DNA of 64,000 nucleotides from the NCBI RefSeq assembly GCF_017163935.1, contig NZ_JABVZR010000001.1, forward strand, positions 4,092,001 through 4,156,000, read 5' to 3'. The notes below the pieces were generated by a model. The model had not been told where the DNA came from. It made no database searches and saw nothing but the letters and a program-made list of their open reading frames with translations. Of the stretch, positions 9,124-18,186 are shown in pieces (the stretch's first letter is position 1; every line of letters starts with the position of its first letter). The translations under genes and the position numbers were made by a program. Origin of the DNA: Novosphingobium terrae (GTDB lineage: Bacteria > Pseudomonadota > Alphaproteobacteria > Sphingomonadales > Sphingomonadaceae).

Positions 9124-9397
9124 TGCGAGGGTAGAGTCCTTTGTTGGTCGCATGTCTCCAGAGACATGCTCCGGGCCCTCGCGCTCCCGGAACGTCTCCC
9201 GACGAAAGGTCGCGCTGGTGGCCGCGTCAGTCTTGGAACTCTTGAACTGTGCCAGGGTTGCGCCGCAAGCAAGAATGTCTTGGAAGGCAATGCTATACGA
9301 AGGATATAAAAGCCTGCGGCGCAGCGACGTTGCTCCATCGCCGAACCCGTGGCGCATCGTAGACATAAAAGGGAGCGCGAGGGCGATGGCCCTCGCA
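9124..9397 (+). repeat. Structured intergenic repeat, copy B (expanded left hairpin)
   Basis: 274 bp between two minus-strand genes, 9 bp from the pyrD stop. The right end is GCGAGGGC/GCCCTCGC with loop GATG, preceded by GGGAGC. In the left end the GCGAGGG/CCCTCGC stem is opened by about 45 bp containing TTGTTGGTCGCAT and a perfect inner hairpin CATGTCTC/GAGACATG. The left half diverges from other copies, while GCCTGCGGCGCAGCGACG and the right arm are conserved. Confidence 0.8.
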
Positions 9398-9406
9398 TTT
9401 CCTCTT

Positions 9407-10462
9407 TTATGTCCCTGTTCCGATGGCTTCCTGAATCGAGGAAAACCCATCCCGCCGCATCAGCTCCAGCAGGCCCTTGTTGATGGCTCGCGCGATCCCC
9501 GGCCCCTCATAAACCATCGCGCTGTAGAGCTGCACCAGCGACGCCCCCGCGCGAATCCGCGCCCATGCGTCCGCAGCATTGGCGATTCCGCCCACGCCGA
9601 TCAGCGGCACAGCGCCCCCGGTGGCCTTGCGGAAATCGACGATGCGCTGCTGGGCCATATCGCGCAGTGGAGCGCCGGAGAGGCCGCCGGTCTCGCCCGC
9701 GTGGGGGCTGTGCAGGGCGGGGCGCTCGATGGTGGTGTTGCTGACGATCAGGGCGCCCAGCTGCTTGTCGATGGCGATGCGGGCGATGGCGTCCACATCG
9801 GCGGGCTGCAGATCAGGCGCGACTTTCAGGAACACCGGCGGGCGGTGGCCGGTGGCGTCACGCGCGGCGATCACGCCGTCGAGCAGTTCCTCCAGCGCGG
9901 CGGGGTCTTGCAGGGCGCGCAGGCCCGGCGTGTTGGGGCTGGAGACGTTCACCGCCAGATAGGAGGCCAGCGGGGAGAACAGCCTCGCTCCCGTAGCGTA
10001 ATCGGCGATGCGGTCGGTGGCGTCCTTGTTGGCGCCTATGTTGATGCCCAGAATGCCGCCGCGAGTCCTACGCTCGGACAGGCGCGCGTGAGCTGCAGTC
10101 GCTCCGCCATTGTTGAAGCCCATGCGGTTGATGACGGCGCGGTCTTCCACCAAGCGGAACAGGCGCGGCTTGGGGTTGCCGGGCTGGGGCAGGGGGGTGA
10201 TCGAGCCGACCTCCGCAAAGCCGAAGCCCAGGCCGAGCAGGGCGTCGGGCACCTCGCCGTCCTTGTCGAAGCCTGCTGCCATGCCGACGGGGTTGGGGAA
10301 GGTCAGGCCTGCCACGCTGCTGGACAGCGCCGGATCGCTGGCAGGGGCGCGCTGGGGGCCGCCGTTGCGCAGCACGTTGAGCGCGACTCCATGCGCCTTC
10401 TCGGCGTCGAGTCGGAACAGCAGGGGGCGGATCAGCGCATAGGCGGCGGGGCTCGGGATCAT
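9407..10462 (-). CDS. pyrD: Dihydroorotate dehydrogenase (quinone), class 2
   Basis: 351 residues. The fourth step of pyrimidine synthesis: oxidation of dihydroorotate to orotate with transfer of electrons to quinone. The N-terminal helical segment ([18 protein letters not shown]) marks the membrane-associated class 2 enzyme. [14 protein letters not shown] carries the class 2 catalytic serine region; [20 protein letters not shown] and [15 protein letters not shown] form the FMN-binding barrel. No other pyr gene is adjacent. Confidence 0.96.
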   Translation of the reverse strand: MIPSPAAYALIRPLLFRLDAEKAHGVALNVLRNGGPQRAPASDPALSSSVAGLTFPNPVGMAAGFDKDGEVPDALLGLGFGFAEVGSITPLPQPGNPKPRLFRLVEDRAVINRMGFNNGGATAAHARLSERRTRGGILGINIGANKDATDRIADYATGARLFSPLASYLAVNVSSPNTPGLRALQDPAALEELLDGVIAARDATGHRPPVFLKVAPDLQPADVDAIARIAIDKQLGALIVSNTTIERPALHSPHAGETGGLSGAPLRDMAQQRIVDFRKATGGAVPLIGVGGIANAADAWARIRAGASLVQLYSAMVYEGPGIARAINKGLLELMRRDGFSSIQEAIGTGT

Positions 10463-10606
10463 GAGATGCCTATGGCAAGGCGGGGAGGCGCTGTCGATGG
10501 CCCAGATTGTGCCGGAGATTCCGATGGTGGATGGCAGGCAACAACGGCCTATCGCAGATTACCTAGGGGGTCGTCGCAGTCCGTGACGGATCTTTACAAT
10601 TATTTG

Positions 10607-10727
10607 TTCATCTCGCCCCTTACCTCGGACTTGCGACCCGAAGGGCTCGACGGTTTTTACCGCGAGACCTCGAACTTGACGGCGGCCTCCTTTCCAGCGC
10701 TTGCGCGGTAAAGGGGCCGCCTTTTTT
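10607..10727 (+). ncRNA. Candidate small RNA or attenuated leader transcript
   Basis: A strong Rho-independent terminator on the plus strand has no upstream plus-strand gene, so it should end a short RNA. TACAAT at 10595-10600 could be its -10 element, giving a transcript of about 120 nt. GCCCCTTACC (10615-10624) is complementary, with one bulge, to GGTAAAGGGGC (10707-10717), which is the 3' arm of the terminator, so two alternative folds are possible. CGGTTTTTACCG forms a small hairpin in between. No Rfam family was recognised by eye. Confidence 0.45.
10681..10727 (+). terminator. Strong Rho-independent terminator
   Basis: GGCGGCC (10681-10687) pairs with GGCCGCC (10715-10721). The stem continues as CCTTTCC against GGTAAAGG (one bulge) and GCGC-TT-GCGC, followed by six T residues at 10722-10727. 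It is oriented away from pyrD and ends the candidate small RNA. Confidence 0.8.
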
Positions 10728-10854
10728 CTTGCCTCCCAAATGCTTGTTGCGCTGCCCGGATACGCCTTTCGTCTGATGCGCGGGGGCCACAGCGATGATT
10801 CCTGTGTCGCTGCATAGCTTTGCCCCGTTGCGCGATGAAAAGACTGGGCCTAGG

Positions 10855-10897
10855 GGCTCGAAATCGGAACGATTCGATCTTATTTAGATTTCGAACC
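10855..10897. promoter_or_regulatory. Inverted repeat upstream of sufR, candidate operator
   Basis: GGCTCGAAATC (10855-10865) and GATTTCGAACC (10887-10897) are inverted copies with one mismatch, separated by 21 bp. The spacer contains a nested dyad, ATCT-tattt-AGAT (10878-10890). It lies 41 bp before the sufR start, where an autoregulatory Fe-S-sensing Rrf2 protein would bind, although it does not match the E. coli IscR consensus closely. Confidence 0.4.
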
Positions 10898-10937
10898 GTT
10901 TTTTGAGCCGTCCTTTCCAGCCCAGCGGGGTGCCCAC

Positions 10938-11422
10938 ATGCGTTTGTCCAGCATGGCCGATTATGCCGTGGTTGCCATGACAGCAGCAGCGCGCCATGGC
11001 GAGCTCGCCGTGGCCGGGGGCAAGCGCGCTCAGATGAATGCGGCTCTGCTGGCCGAGGAATCGGGCCTGCCCGCGCCCACGGTGCAGAAGCTGGTGAGCC
11101 GGCTGGTGGCTGCCGGGCTGCTGCGCTCCACCCGCGGGGCGGGCGGCGGTCTGGCGCTGGCGCGCGGGGCCGACTCGATCTCGCTGGCCGAGATCGTGGA
11201 AGCTGTCGAAGGGCCGATCGCGCTGACTCCTTGCGTGGACAAGGGGCGGGCCGATTGCCTGCTGGAACCGGGCTGTGCGGTGCGTCCGCATTGGCCGATC
11301 GTGAATGAGGCGCTGCGTGGAGCGCTGGCCAGTGTGCCGCTGAGTCGGCTGGCCGCGCTGCACGAAGTTGGTGAGTTGCATGAACCGATGGCGGCCCCTG
11401 CCGCGTCGATGGAGTTGAGCGA

Positions 11423-11426
<4 letters not shown>
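10938..11426 (+). CDS. Rrf2-family Fe-S cluster regulator of the SUF operon
   Basis: 162 residues. An N-terminal winged helix ([35 protein letters not shown]) is typical of Rrf2 proteins. Three cysteines at C99, C107 and C113, with H118 nearby, match the cluster-binding arrangement of IscR. Such regulators sense Fe-S status and set suf transcription. As first gene of the operon, overlapping sufB by 4 bp, it probably controls its own operon. It could be named sufR or iscR; the sequence does not decide. Confidence 0.92.
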
Positions 11427-12925
<1,499 letters not shown>

Positions 12926-12968
12926 GCCCACCGCCACCTGTTTGTTTTCAGCCCGTTAAAAGGCCCAT

Positions 12969-13727
12969 ATGACCATGTTGCAGATTTCCGATCTCCACGC
13001 CACCGTCGCGGACAAGCCGATCCTCAAGGGTCTGTCGCTCACCATCAACGCGGGTGAAGTCCATGCCATCATGGGGCCCAATGGCGCGGGCAAGTCCACG
13101 CTGGGTTACACGCTGGGCGGGCGCCCGGGCTATGAAGTGACCGGCGGTTCGGCCACGCTCGAAGGCGCCGATCTGCTCGATATGGAGCCGCATGAGCGCG
13201 CCGCCGCCGGCCTGTTCCTCGGCTTCCAGTATCCGGTCGAAATCCCCGGCGTCTCCAATCTGCAGTTCCTGCGCGAGGCGCTCAACGCCCAGCGCAAGGG
13301 TCGCGGCGAGGCTCCGCTCTCGGGCGGCGAGTTCCTGAAGATCGCGCGCGAAAAGTCGGCGCTGCTCAAGATGGATATGGAGATGCTCAAGCGTCCCGTG
13401 AACGTCGGCTTCTCGGGCGGTGAGAAGAAGCGCGCCGAGATGGTGCAGATGGGCATCCTCGACCCCAAGCTGGCGATTCTGGATGAGACCGACTCCGGCC
13501 TCGACATCGACGCGCTGCGCATCTGCGGTGAAGGCATCAACGCCATCATGCGCCGCCCCGACAAGGCCGTGCTGCTGATCACCCACTATCAGCGCCTGCT
13601 CGATTACGTGAAGCCCGATTTCGTGCACGTGCTGGCCGGTGGCCGCATCGTGAAGAGCGGCGGCCCCGAGCTGGCGCATGAACTCGAAGAGCGCGGCTAT
13701 GAGGCTGTCGAGGGAGCTGCCGCATGA
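12969..13727 (+). CDS. sufC: Fe-S cluster assembly ATPase SufC
   Basis: 252 residues. An ABC-type ATPase with Walker A GPNGAGKST (residues 36-44), signature FSGGEKKRAEM and Walker B LAILDETDSGLD. TDSGLD in place of the transporter-type EPTSALD is typical of SufC. It powers conformational change of the SufBCD scaffold in the cytoplasm. Its stop overlaps the next start by 4 bp. Confidence 0.97.
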   Translation: MTMLQISDLHATVADKPILKGLSLTINAGEVHAIMGPNGAGKSTLGYTLGGRPGYEVTGGSATLEGADLLDMEPHERAAAGLFLGFQYPVEIPGVSNLQFLREALNAQRKGRGEAPLSGGEFLKIAREKSALLKMDMEMLKRPVNVGFSGGEKKRAEMVQMGILDPKLAILDETDSGLDIDALRICGEGINAIMRRPDKAVLLITHYQRLLDYVKPDFVHVLAGGRIVKSGGPELAHELEERGYEAVEGAAA

Positions 13728-14155
13728 TCGTGCTGGCGGCCCTGCTGGCCCTTCAGGGCTTTACGGCCGATGCCGGGGAGGCGCCCAAATCCGCGGCGCA
13801 GACCATGGCTCAGGCGGCGAACACCGAGGCCGGTTCCGATCTGTCGGCGCTGGAGAAGAAGCTGGAGGTCTGGAAGGGCCGCTGGGGTTACAATGACGGC
13901 AAGTTCGGCTGCGAAACCCGCAACAGCAGCGGCGATTCGGCGGTGGATTCGGTTGGCTGTCAGGCGCTGATGGCCTGCCTCGGGCCAGAAGAGCAGCGGC
14001 TCAACGCCATCGCTCAGGGTGCGGGTGACGACAAGACGCGCGGCTCCGAAATGCAGGCGATCGTCGCCAAGGCGCAGCCCTGCATCGCCGAGAAGCGCCA
14101 TCAGGGCCTGATCGCTCTGGCGCAGCTGCGCAATTTCGGAGGAGCAGGCAAGTGA
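13724..14155 (+). CDS. Unrecognised exported four-cysteine protein inside the SUF operon
   Basis: 143 residues. A short hydrophobic N-terminus (MIVLAALLALQGFTADA) looks like a signal peptide, followed by a helical, polar domain with cysteines at 63, 79, 85 and 120. The gene overlaps sufC and sufD by 4 bp each, so it is firmly part of the operon and translationally coupled. I know no Suf component of this kind. If exported, its cysteines could form disulfides, which would be odd for a cytoplasmic pathway; if the N-terminus is not cleaved, it could be membrane-tethered facing either side. Function unknown. Confidence 0.8.
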   Translation: MIVLAALLALQGFTADAGEAPKSAAQTMAQAANTEAGSDLSALEKKLEVWKGRWGYNDGKFGCETRNSSGDSAVDSVGCQALMACLGPEEQRLNAIAQGAGDDKTRGSEMQAIVAKAQPCIAEKRHQGLIALAQLRNFGGAGK

Positions 14156-14889
14156 GCGCTGTGGCTGAAACCCTCCCCACCCGCGCCGAAGAGGACTGGC
14201 GCTATGCCGATGTGAAGGCGCTGGCCGATCTGTGGCCGCTGCCCGAGCGTGAAACCGTCACCGTCCCGGCTGGCGGCACCTTCGCGCGCTCCATCGTGCA
14301 GACCGAGGGCGGCGTGACCCGCCTGTCGCTGGTGCTGGAAGCCAAGGCCAGCGCGGCGCTGCATGTGCTGAACGCCGGTGGCCCCTATGCCCGCGTCGAG
14401 ATCGATGTGGTGCTGCATGAGGGTGCCGATTTCACGCTGGGCGGCGCGCAGCTGGCGCAGACCGGCCAGACGGTGGAGATCGTCACCAAGGTCACCCATG
14501 CCCATCCCGATGCGGTCAGTCGTCAGCTGGTGCGTTCGGTGGCGGGCGGGCAGGGCGTCGTCACCTATCTGGGCAAGGTCAAGGTCGAGCCCGGCGCGGA
14601 CGGCACCGATGGCGAGCAGAGCGTGCGCGCCATGCTGCTGGACCGCACCGCCACGGCCAACGCCAAGCCCGAGCTGGAAATCTACGCCGATGACGTGAAG
14701 TGCGCCCATGGTTGCGCCGTGGGTGAGCTGGACGCCAATGGGCTGTTCTATCTCGCCGCGCGCGGTCTGCCGCCCGCACAGGCTAAGGCGCTGATGCTCT
14801 CGGCCTTTATCGCCGAGGCTTTCGATGGCGCCGAAGAAGGCGACCATCTGCAGTCTCTGGCACAGAAGCTGCTGGAGGAAGCGCTGTGA
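14152..14889 (+). CDS. sufD: Fe-S cluster assembly protein SufD, short form
   Basis: 245 residues, well below the roughly 420 of E. coli SufD. The beta-helix core and C-terminal helical part are present (EIYADDVKCAHGCAVGELDANGLFYLAARGLPPAQAKALMLSAFIAEAF), including the KCAHG motif of SufD. The missing part is the N-terminal helical region. The frame is intact and coupled on both sides, so this looks like a compact family form and not a broken gene. It pairs with SufB in the SufBCD complex. Confidence 0.92.
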   Translation: MSAVAETLPTRAEEDWRYADVKALADLWPLPERETVTVPAGGTFARSIVQTEGGVTRLSLVLEAKASAALHVLNAGGPYARVEIDVVLHEGADFTLGGAQLAQTGQTVEIVTKVTHAHPDAVSRQLVRSVAGGQGVVTYLGKVKVEPGADGTDGEQSVRAMLLDRTATANAKPELEIYADDVKCAHGCAVGELDANGLFYLAARGLPPAQAKALMLSAFIAEAFDGAEEGDHLQSLAQKLLEEAL

Positions 14890-16097
14890 GTCGCAGCCTC
14901 GCCGAGATCCGCGCCGATTTTCCGGGCCTGAAAACCCGCGAGGGCGGCGTGTGGCATTACCTCGACAGCGGGGCCACGGCGCAGAAGCCGCAGGTGGTGA
15001 TCGACACCATGTCGCGCGCGATGGGGACGGATTACGCCACCGTCCATCGCGGCGTCTATGCCCGCAGCGCCGAGATGACTCTGGCCTATGAGGCGGCACG
15101 CCGCACCATCGCCAGGTTCATCGGCGGCGATGAGCATGAGATCGTCTTCACCCGCGGCGCCACCGAGGCGATCAATCTGGTCGCCCAGAGCTGGGGCGCG
15201 ACGAATCTGAAGGCCGGGGATCGCATTCTGCTCTCCACGCTGGAGCATCACTCGAACATCGTGCCGTGGCAGATCCTGCGCGACCGCATCGGTTTCGAGA
15301 TCGACGTCTGCCCGCTGACCGAGGATGGCCGCATCGATCTGGATGCCGCCGAAAAGCTGCTGACTCCGGCCCACAAGCTGGTGTCGTTGGCGCATGTCTC
15401 CAACGTGCTGGGCAGCGTGCTGGATGTGGAGCGCGCTGTCGCTCTGGCCAAATCGGTCGGCGCGAAGGTGCTGATCGACGGCTGTCAGGCCGTGCCGCGC
15501 CTCAAGGTCGATGTCGCCGCGCTGGGCTGCGATTTCTACGTCTTTTCCGCGCATAAGCTCTATGGCCCCACCGGCATCGGAGCGCTCTGGGCCAAGGCCG
15601 AGATCCTCGACGCTATGCAGCCATGGCAGGGCGGCGGCTCGATGATCGACCGCGTAACCTTCGAGAAGACCACCTGGGCCCCGGCTCCCACCCGTTTCGA
15701 GGCAGGCACCCCCGCCATCGTCGAGGCGATCGGCTTTGCGCAGGCCGTCGATTACATCGAGGCCATCGGGCTGGATGCGATCCATGCTCATGAACTCTCG
15801 CTGGTTGATACGCTGCGCGGTGAACTGCGCGCCATCAACTCGATCCGCCTGTTCGGGCCGGACCATTCGGCGGGCATCGTTTCTTTTTCCATGGACGGGG
15901 TGCATCCGCATGACCTCGGCACTATCTTGGATGAGGAAGGCGTGGCGATCCGCGCCGGGCATCATTGCGCCCAGCCACTGATGGAGCATCTGGGCGTGCC
16001 CGCCACCGCCCGCGCCAGCTTTGGCCTTTACAGCGATGACAGTGACATTGCCGCCCTGCTGCGCGGCATCGAGCGAACCAAGAGGATTTTCGGATGA
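14886..16097 (+). CDS. sufS: Cysteine desulfurase SufS
   Basis: 403 residues. A PLP enzyme that takes sulfur from cysteine as an enzyme persulfide. The PLP lysine is K224 in FSAHKLYGPTGIGALW and the active-site cysteine is C361 in RAGHHCAQPLM, positions close to E. coli SufS (K226, C364). TRGATEAINLVA and LSTLEHHSNIVPWQ are class V aminotransferase signatures. No sufE or sufU sulfur acceptor gene is in the operon, so an acceptor must be encoded elsewhere or be absent. It overlaps both neighbours by 4 bp. Confidence 0.97.
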   Translation: MSRSLAEIRADFPGLKTREGGVWHYLDSGATAQKPQVVIDTMSRAMGTDYATVHRGVYARSAEMTLAYEAARRTIARFIGGDEHEIVFTRGATEAINLVAQSWGATNLKAGDRILLSTLEHHSNIVPWQILRDRIGFEIDVCPLTEDGRIDLDAAEKLLTPAHKLVSLAHVSNVLGSVLDVERAVALAKSVGAKVLIDGCQAVPRLKVDVAALGCDFYVFSAHKLYGPTGIGALWAKAEILDAMQPWQGGGSMIDRVTFEKTTWAPAPTRFEAGTPAIVEAIGFAQAVDYIEAIGLDAIHAHELSLVDTLRGELRAINSIRLFGPDHSAGIVSFSMDGVHPHDLGTILDEEGVAIRAGHHCAQPLMEHLGVPATARASFGLYSDDSDIAALLRGIERTKRIFG

Positions 16098-16600
16098 GCA
16101 CCCCCGCAGCCGGAGACGGCGCCCCCCGCTTCACCGTCGAAGAGGTTGACGCCGCCCCCACCCCGCCCCGCGCGCGGGTGGAGGATGTGACGCCTGCTCC
16201 CGAAGAAACCCCGGCCGAGACGCTGGAGCGCAAGCGCGACTATCTCGACGGTTTCCTCAGCCAGCAGCCCACCGGCATGGCGCCCAACGAACCGGGCGGT
16301 GCGCTGTATGAGGCGGTGGTCGATGCGCTGAAAGAGATCTACGACCCGGAAATCCCGGTCAACATCTACGAGCTGGGCCTGATCTATGGCGTGGACATCA
16401 CGCCCGATGGCGCGGTGGCGATCACCATGACCCTGACCACCCCGCATTGCCCGGTGGCCGAATCCATGCCGGGCGAGGTCGAGCTGCGCGTCGCCAGCGT
16501 GCCCGGCATTCGCGAGGCCGAGGTCAATCTGGTGTGGGACCCTGCCTGGGACCCGGCCAAGATGAGCGATGAAGCCCGCCTCGAACTGGGGATGCTGTGA
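16094..16600 (+). CDS. sufT: SUF system maturation protein SufT (DUF59/MIP18 family)
   Basis: 168 residues. A disordered proline/glutamate-rich N-terminus of about 65 residues precedes a DUF59 domain with DPEIPVNIYELGLIY (residues 84-98) and the conserved cysteine C119 in TTPHCPVAE. SufT proteins support Fe-S maturation under high demand. The stop codon overlaps a GTG just upstream of sufA. Confidence 0.92.
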   Translation: MSTPAAGDGAPRFTVEEVDAAPTPPRARVEDVTPAPEETPAETLERKRDYLDGFLSQQPTGMAPNEPGGALYEAVVDALKEIYDPEIPVNIYELGLIYGVDITPDGAVAITMTLTTPHCPVAESMPGEVELRVASVPGIREAEVNLVWDPAWDPAKMSDEARLELGML

Positions 16601-16602
16601 TC

Positions 16603-16986
16603 ATGAGCGACGTTCAAATCAAGGACACTGGGGAAACCAAGGCCCGCCGCGCCCGTCCTGCCGCCGTCACGCTGACGGCCACGGCGGAGGCGCGCATTGC
16701 CCATCTGATGGCTGGCGCTCCGGAAGGCGCGATCGGTGTGAAGCTGTCTACCCCGCGCCGGGGCTGCTCGGGTCTGGCCTATTCGGTGGATTATGTGAAC
16801 GCGGCCAACGCGTTCGACGAAAAGATCGAGACGCCGGGCGGCGTGCTTTTCATCGATGGGGCCAGCGTGCTGTATCTGGTGGGATCGGTGATGGACTGGG
16901 TGGAGGACGATTTCACCGCCGGTTTCGTCTTCAACAATCCCAATGCCAAGGGCAGCTGCGGCTGCGGTGAGAGTTTTACGGTCTAA
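16603..16986 (+). CDS. sufA: A-type Fe-S carrier SufA (HesB/IscA family)
   Basis: 127 residues from the ATG at 16603; an in-frame GTG at 16597 would add two. The three cluster-binding cysteines are present: C55 in RRGCSGLAY, and C119 and C121 in GSCGCGESF. A-type proteins carry clusters from the SufBCD scaffold to apo-proteins. The first 20 residues are a basic extension. It ends the operon, followed by a hairpin. Confidence 0.95.
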   Translation: MSDVQIKDTGETKARRARPAAVTLTATAEARIAHLMAGAPEGAIGVKLSTPRRGCSGLAYSVDYVNAANAFDEKIETPGGVLFIDGASVLYLVGSVMDWVEDDFTAGFVFNNPNAKGSCGCGESFTV

Positions 16987-16998
16987 ACCAATACCTCA

Positions 16999-17024
16999 GG
17001 CGAGAGTCCCTCATCACTCTCGCC
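16999..17024. terminator. Hairpin ending the SUF operon
   Basis: GGCGAGAGT (16999-17007) pairs perfectly with ACTCTCGCC (17016-17024) between convergent genes. There is no T tract, so intrinsic termination is uncertain. Confidence 0.4.
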
Positions 17025-17032
17025 CGCAGCGA

Positions 17033-17428
17033 TCACGCGCCGGTCACCCGGCGTTCGTCATTCGCTTCGGAGTCTACCAGCCTGATCTGCATCTCCTGCT
17101 GCCGCAGATAGGCCAGTAAAGCAGCGGGAACCGCCCGCGCCTTCACGCAGCACTGCCGCAGCAGAGCCAGAGCAGCCGGCGAACTTGCGCCGCCTTCATC
17201 GATCCGCGTCAGAAGCCAGTGCGATTTGGTGTCATCCATCACGCCCGCAGGCGCGCGTTGCTCCACCAGCCAGGTCGAAATGGTCTCGCCCAGAAACTCC
17301 ACCCACTCGGGGGAAGGCGAGCGAACATGCATGTTGATGGCCAGCAGCGCTTCGGCATCGTCAGGGCTCATGCCGGGCCGGTTTGGATCGGCTGGGCGAC
17401 CCAGTAGGCTGCGATTCGTCTCGTTCAT
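17033..17428 (-). CDS. Hypothetical protein
   Basis: 131 residues from the ATG at 17428, which has AAAGGA upstream; an open frame extends 23 codons further with poor composition. It is soluble, with no signal peptide. Noticeable segments are EWVEFLGETISTWLVEQ and HWLLTRIDEGG, mainly helical, with a CC pair. I do not recognise the family and the neighbours give no functional hint. Confidence 0.6.
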   Translation of the reverse strand: MNETNRSLLGRPADPNRPGMSPDDAEALLAINMHVRSPSPEWVEFLGETISTWLVEQRAPAGVMDDTKSHWLLTRIDEGGASSPAALALLRQCCVKARAVPAALLAYLRQQEMQIRLVDSEANDERRVTGA

Positions 17429-17541
17429 CCCGTGCGTCCTTTCGGTTGCGCCCCGCAGCCGAAATGACGTGTAAACCCTTAGCGCAGAGTGAACCAAAAA
17501 TTCAGGTAGGGTGATGTTTTCATGTCACACTCTATGCTGGG

Positions 17542-17976
17542 TCACCGCTTGCGCAGCGCCGCCACGCAGGCGGCCCGATCGACATCGCGCGCATCGGTGC
17601 CGCGCCGCGCATCGACATAGGAAGCCCGCGGCGGCTGCCCCGGCGCGGGCGGATAGAGATAGACGTCCAGCACGCAGGCATTGCCGGTGAACTGCAGCTT
17701 GCGGGCATCGCCCTCCACCACATCCAGCCGCGGCGTGCCGAACAGACGCTGCAATTCGGGCTGCGTGGCGCCGATTACCCCCTGAAGCCCCGGCAGCGAC
17801 TGCACTTTGGCGGCAGGCGGCGGTGCATGATAAATCGCGGCAGGCGGGGTTGCGGTGCTGCCCGCGCGATGCGGCGGGCGCGGGGTGGAGACAGGCCTGG
17901 CCTGCTCGCTTCCGCAAGCGGCGAGAAAACCCAGCAGAGGAAGCGCGAAAAGAGAGCGATGGAAAGGCAGATTCAT
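17542..17976 (-). CDS. Putative lipoprotein
   Basis: 144 residues from the ATG at 17976; the longer open frame upstream would hide the signal. A lipobox is present (LLGFLAACGS), so the mature protein would be lipidated at that Cys and anchored to a membrane. A proline-rich linker is followed by a small domain (ATQPELQRLFGTPRLDVVEGDARKLQF...CVLDVYLYP) that resembles the SmpA/OmlA-like fold common in envelope lipoproteins. Exact role unknown. Confidence 0.7.
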   Translation of the reverse strand: MNLPFHRSLFALPLLGFLAACGSEQARPVSTPRPPHRAGSTATPPAAIYHAPPPAAKVQSLPGLQGVIGATQPELQRLFGTPRLDVVEGDARKLQFTGNACVLDVYLYPPAPGQPPRASYVDARRGTDARDVDRAACVAALRKR

Positions 17977-18186
17977 GGCGCGTGTGATGGACTGAGCATG
18001 CTGGGCGGTCAATCGCTGCCCAAGCGCATCGTCGCGCGCCACTGGCGTTCCGGCATATCTAGCCATTGCCCTTGCCCGGCACCCCCGCTAGGCGCTGAAA
18101 GATTATTGCCCGTTTGTTGGCCGCCTTTTCGCAAGGCCCCGGGCGCAACCACCCGATTTGAACACGCTCTCAGGAAAGGCCCTTTG

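Larger units (their letters stand above)
10463..10937. other. 475-bp intergenic region between pyrD and sufR
   Basis: No protein gene is supported. It holds the pyrD leader, a candidate small RNA with a strong terminator (10607-10727) and the sufR upstream dyad (10855-10897). The segment 10730-10850 shows nothing I can assign. Confidence 0.6.

Noticed and set aside
7280..10711. 1143-residue plus-strand open frame across acyl-CoA ligase and pyrD
   Set aside because: It runs antisense through two well-supported enzymes and repeat copy B; protein composition is Gly/His/Arg/Gln-rich without domains.
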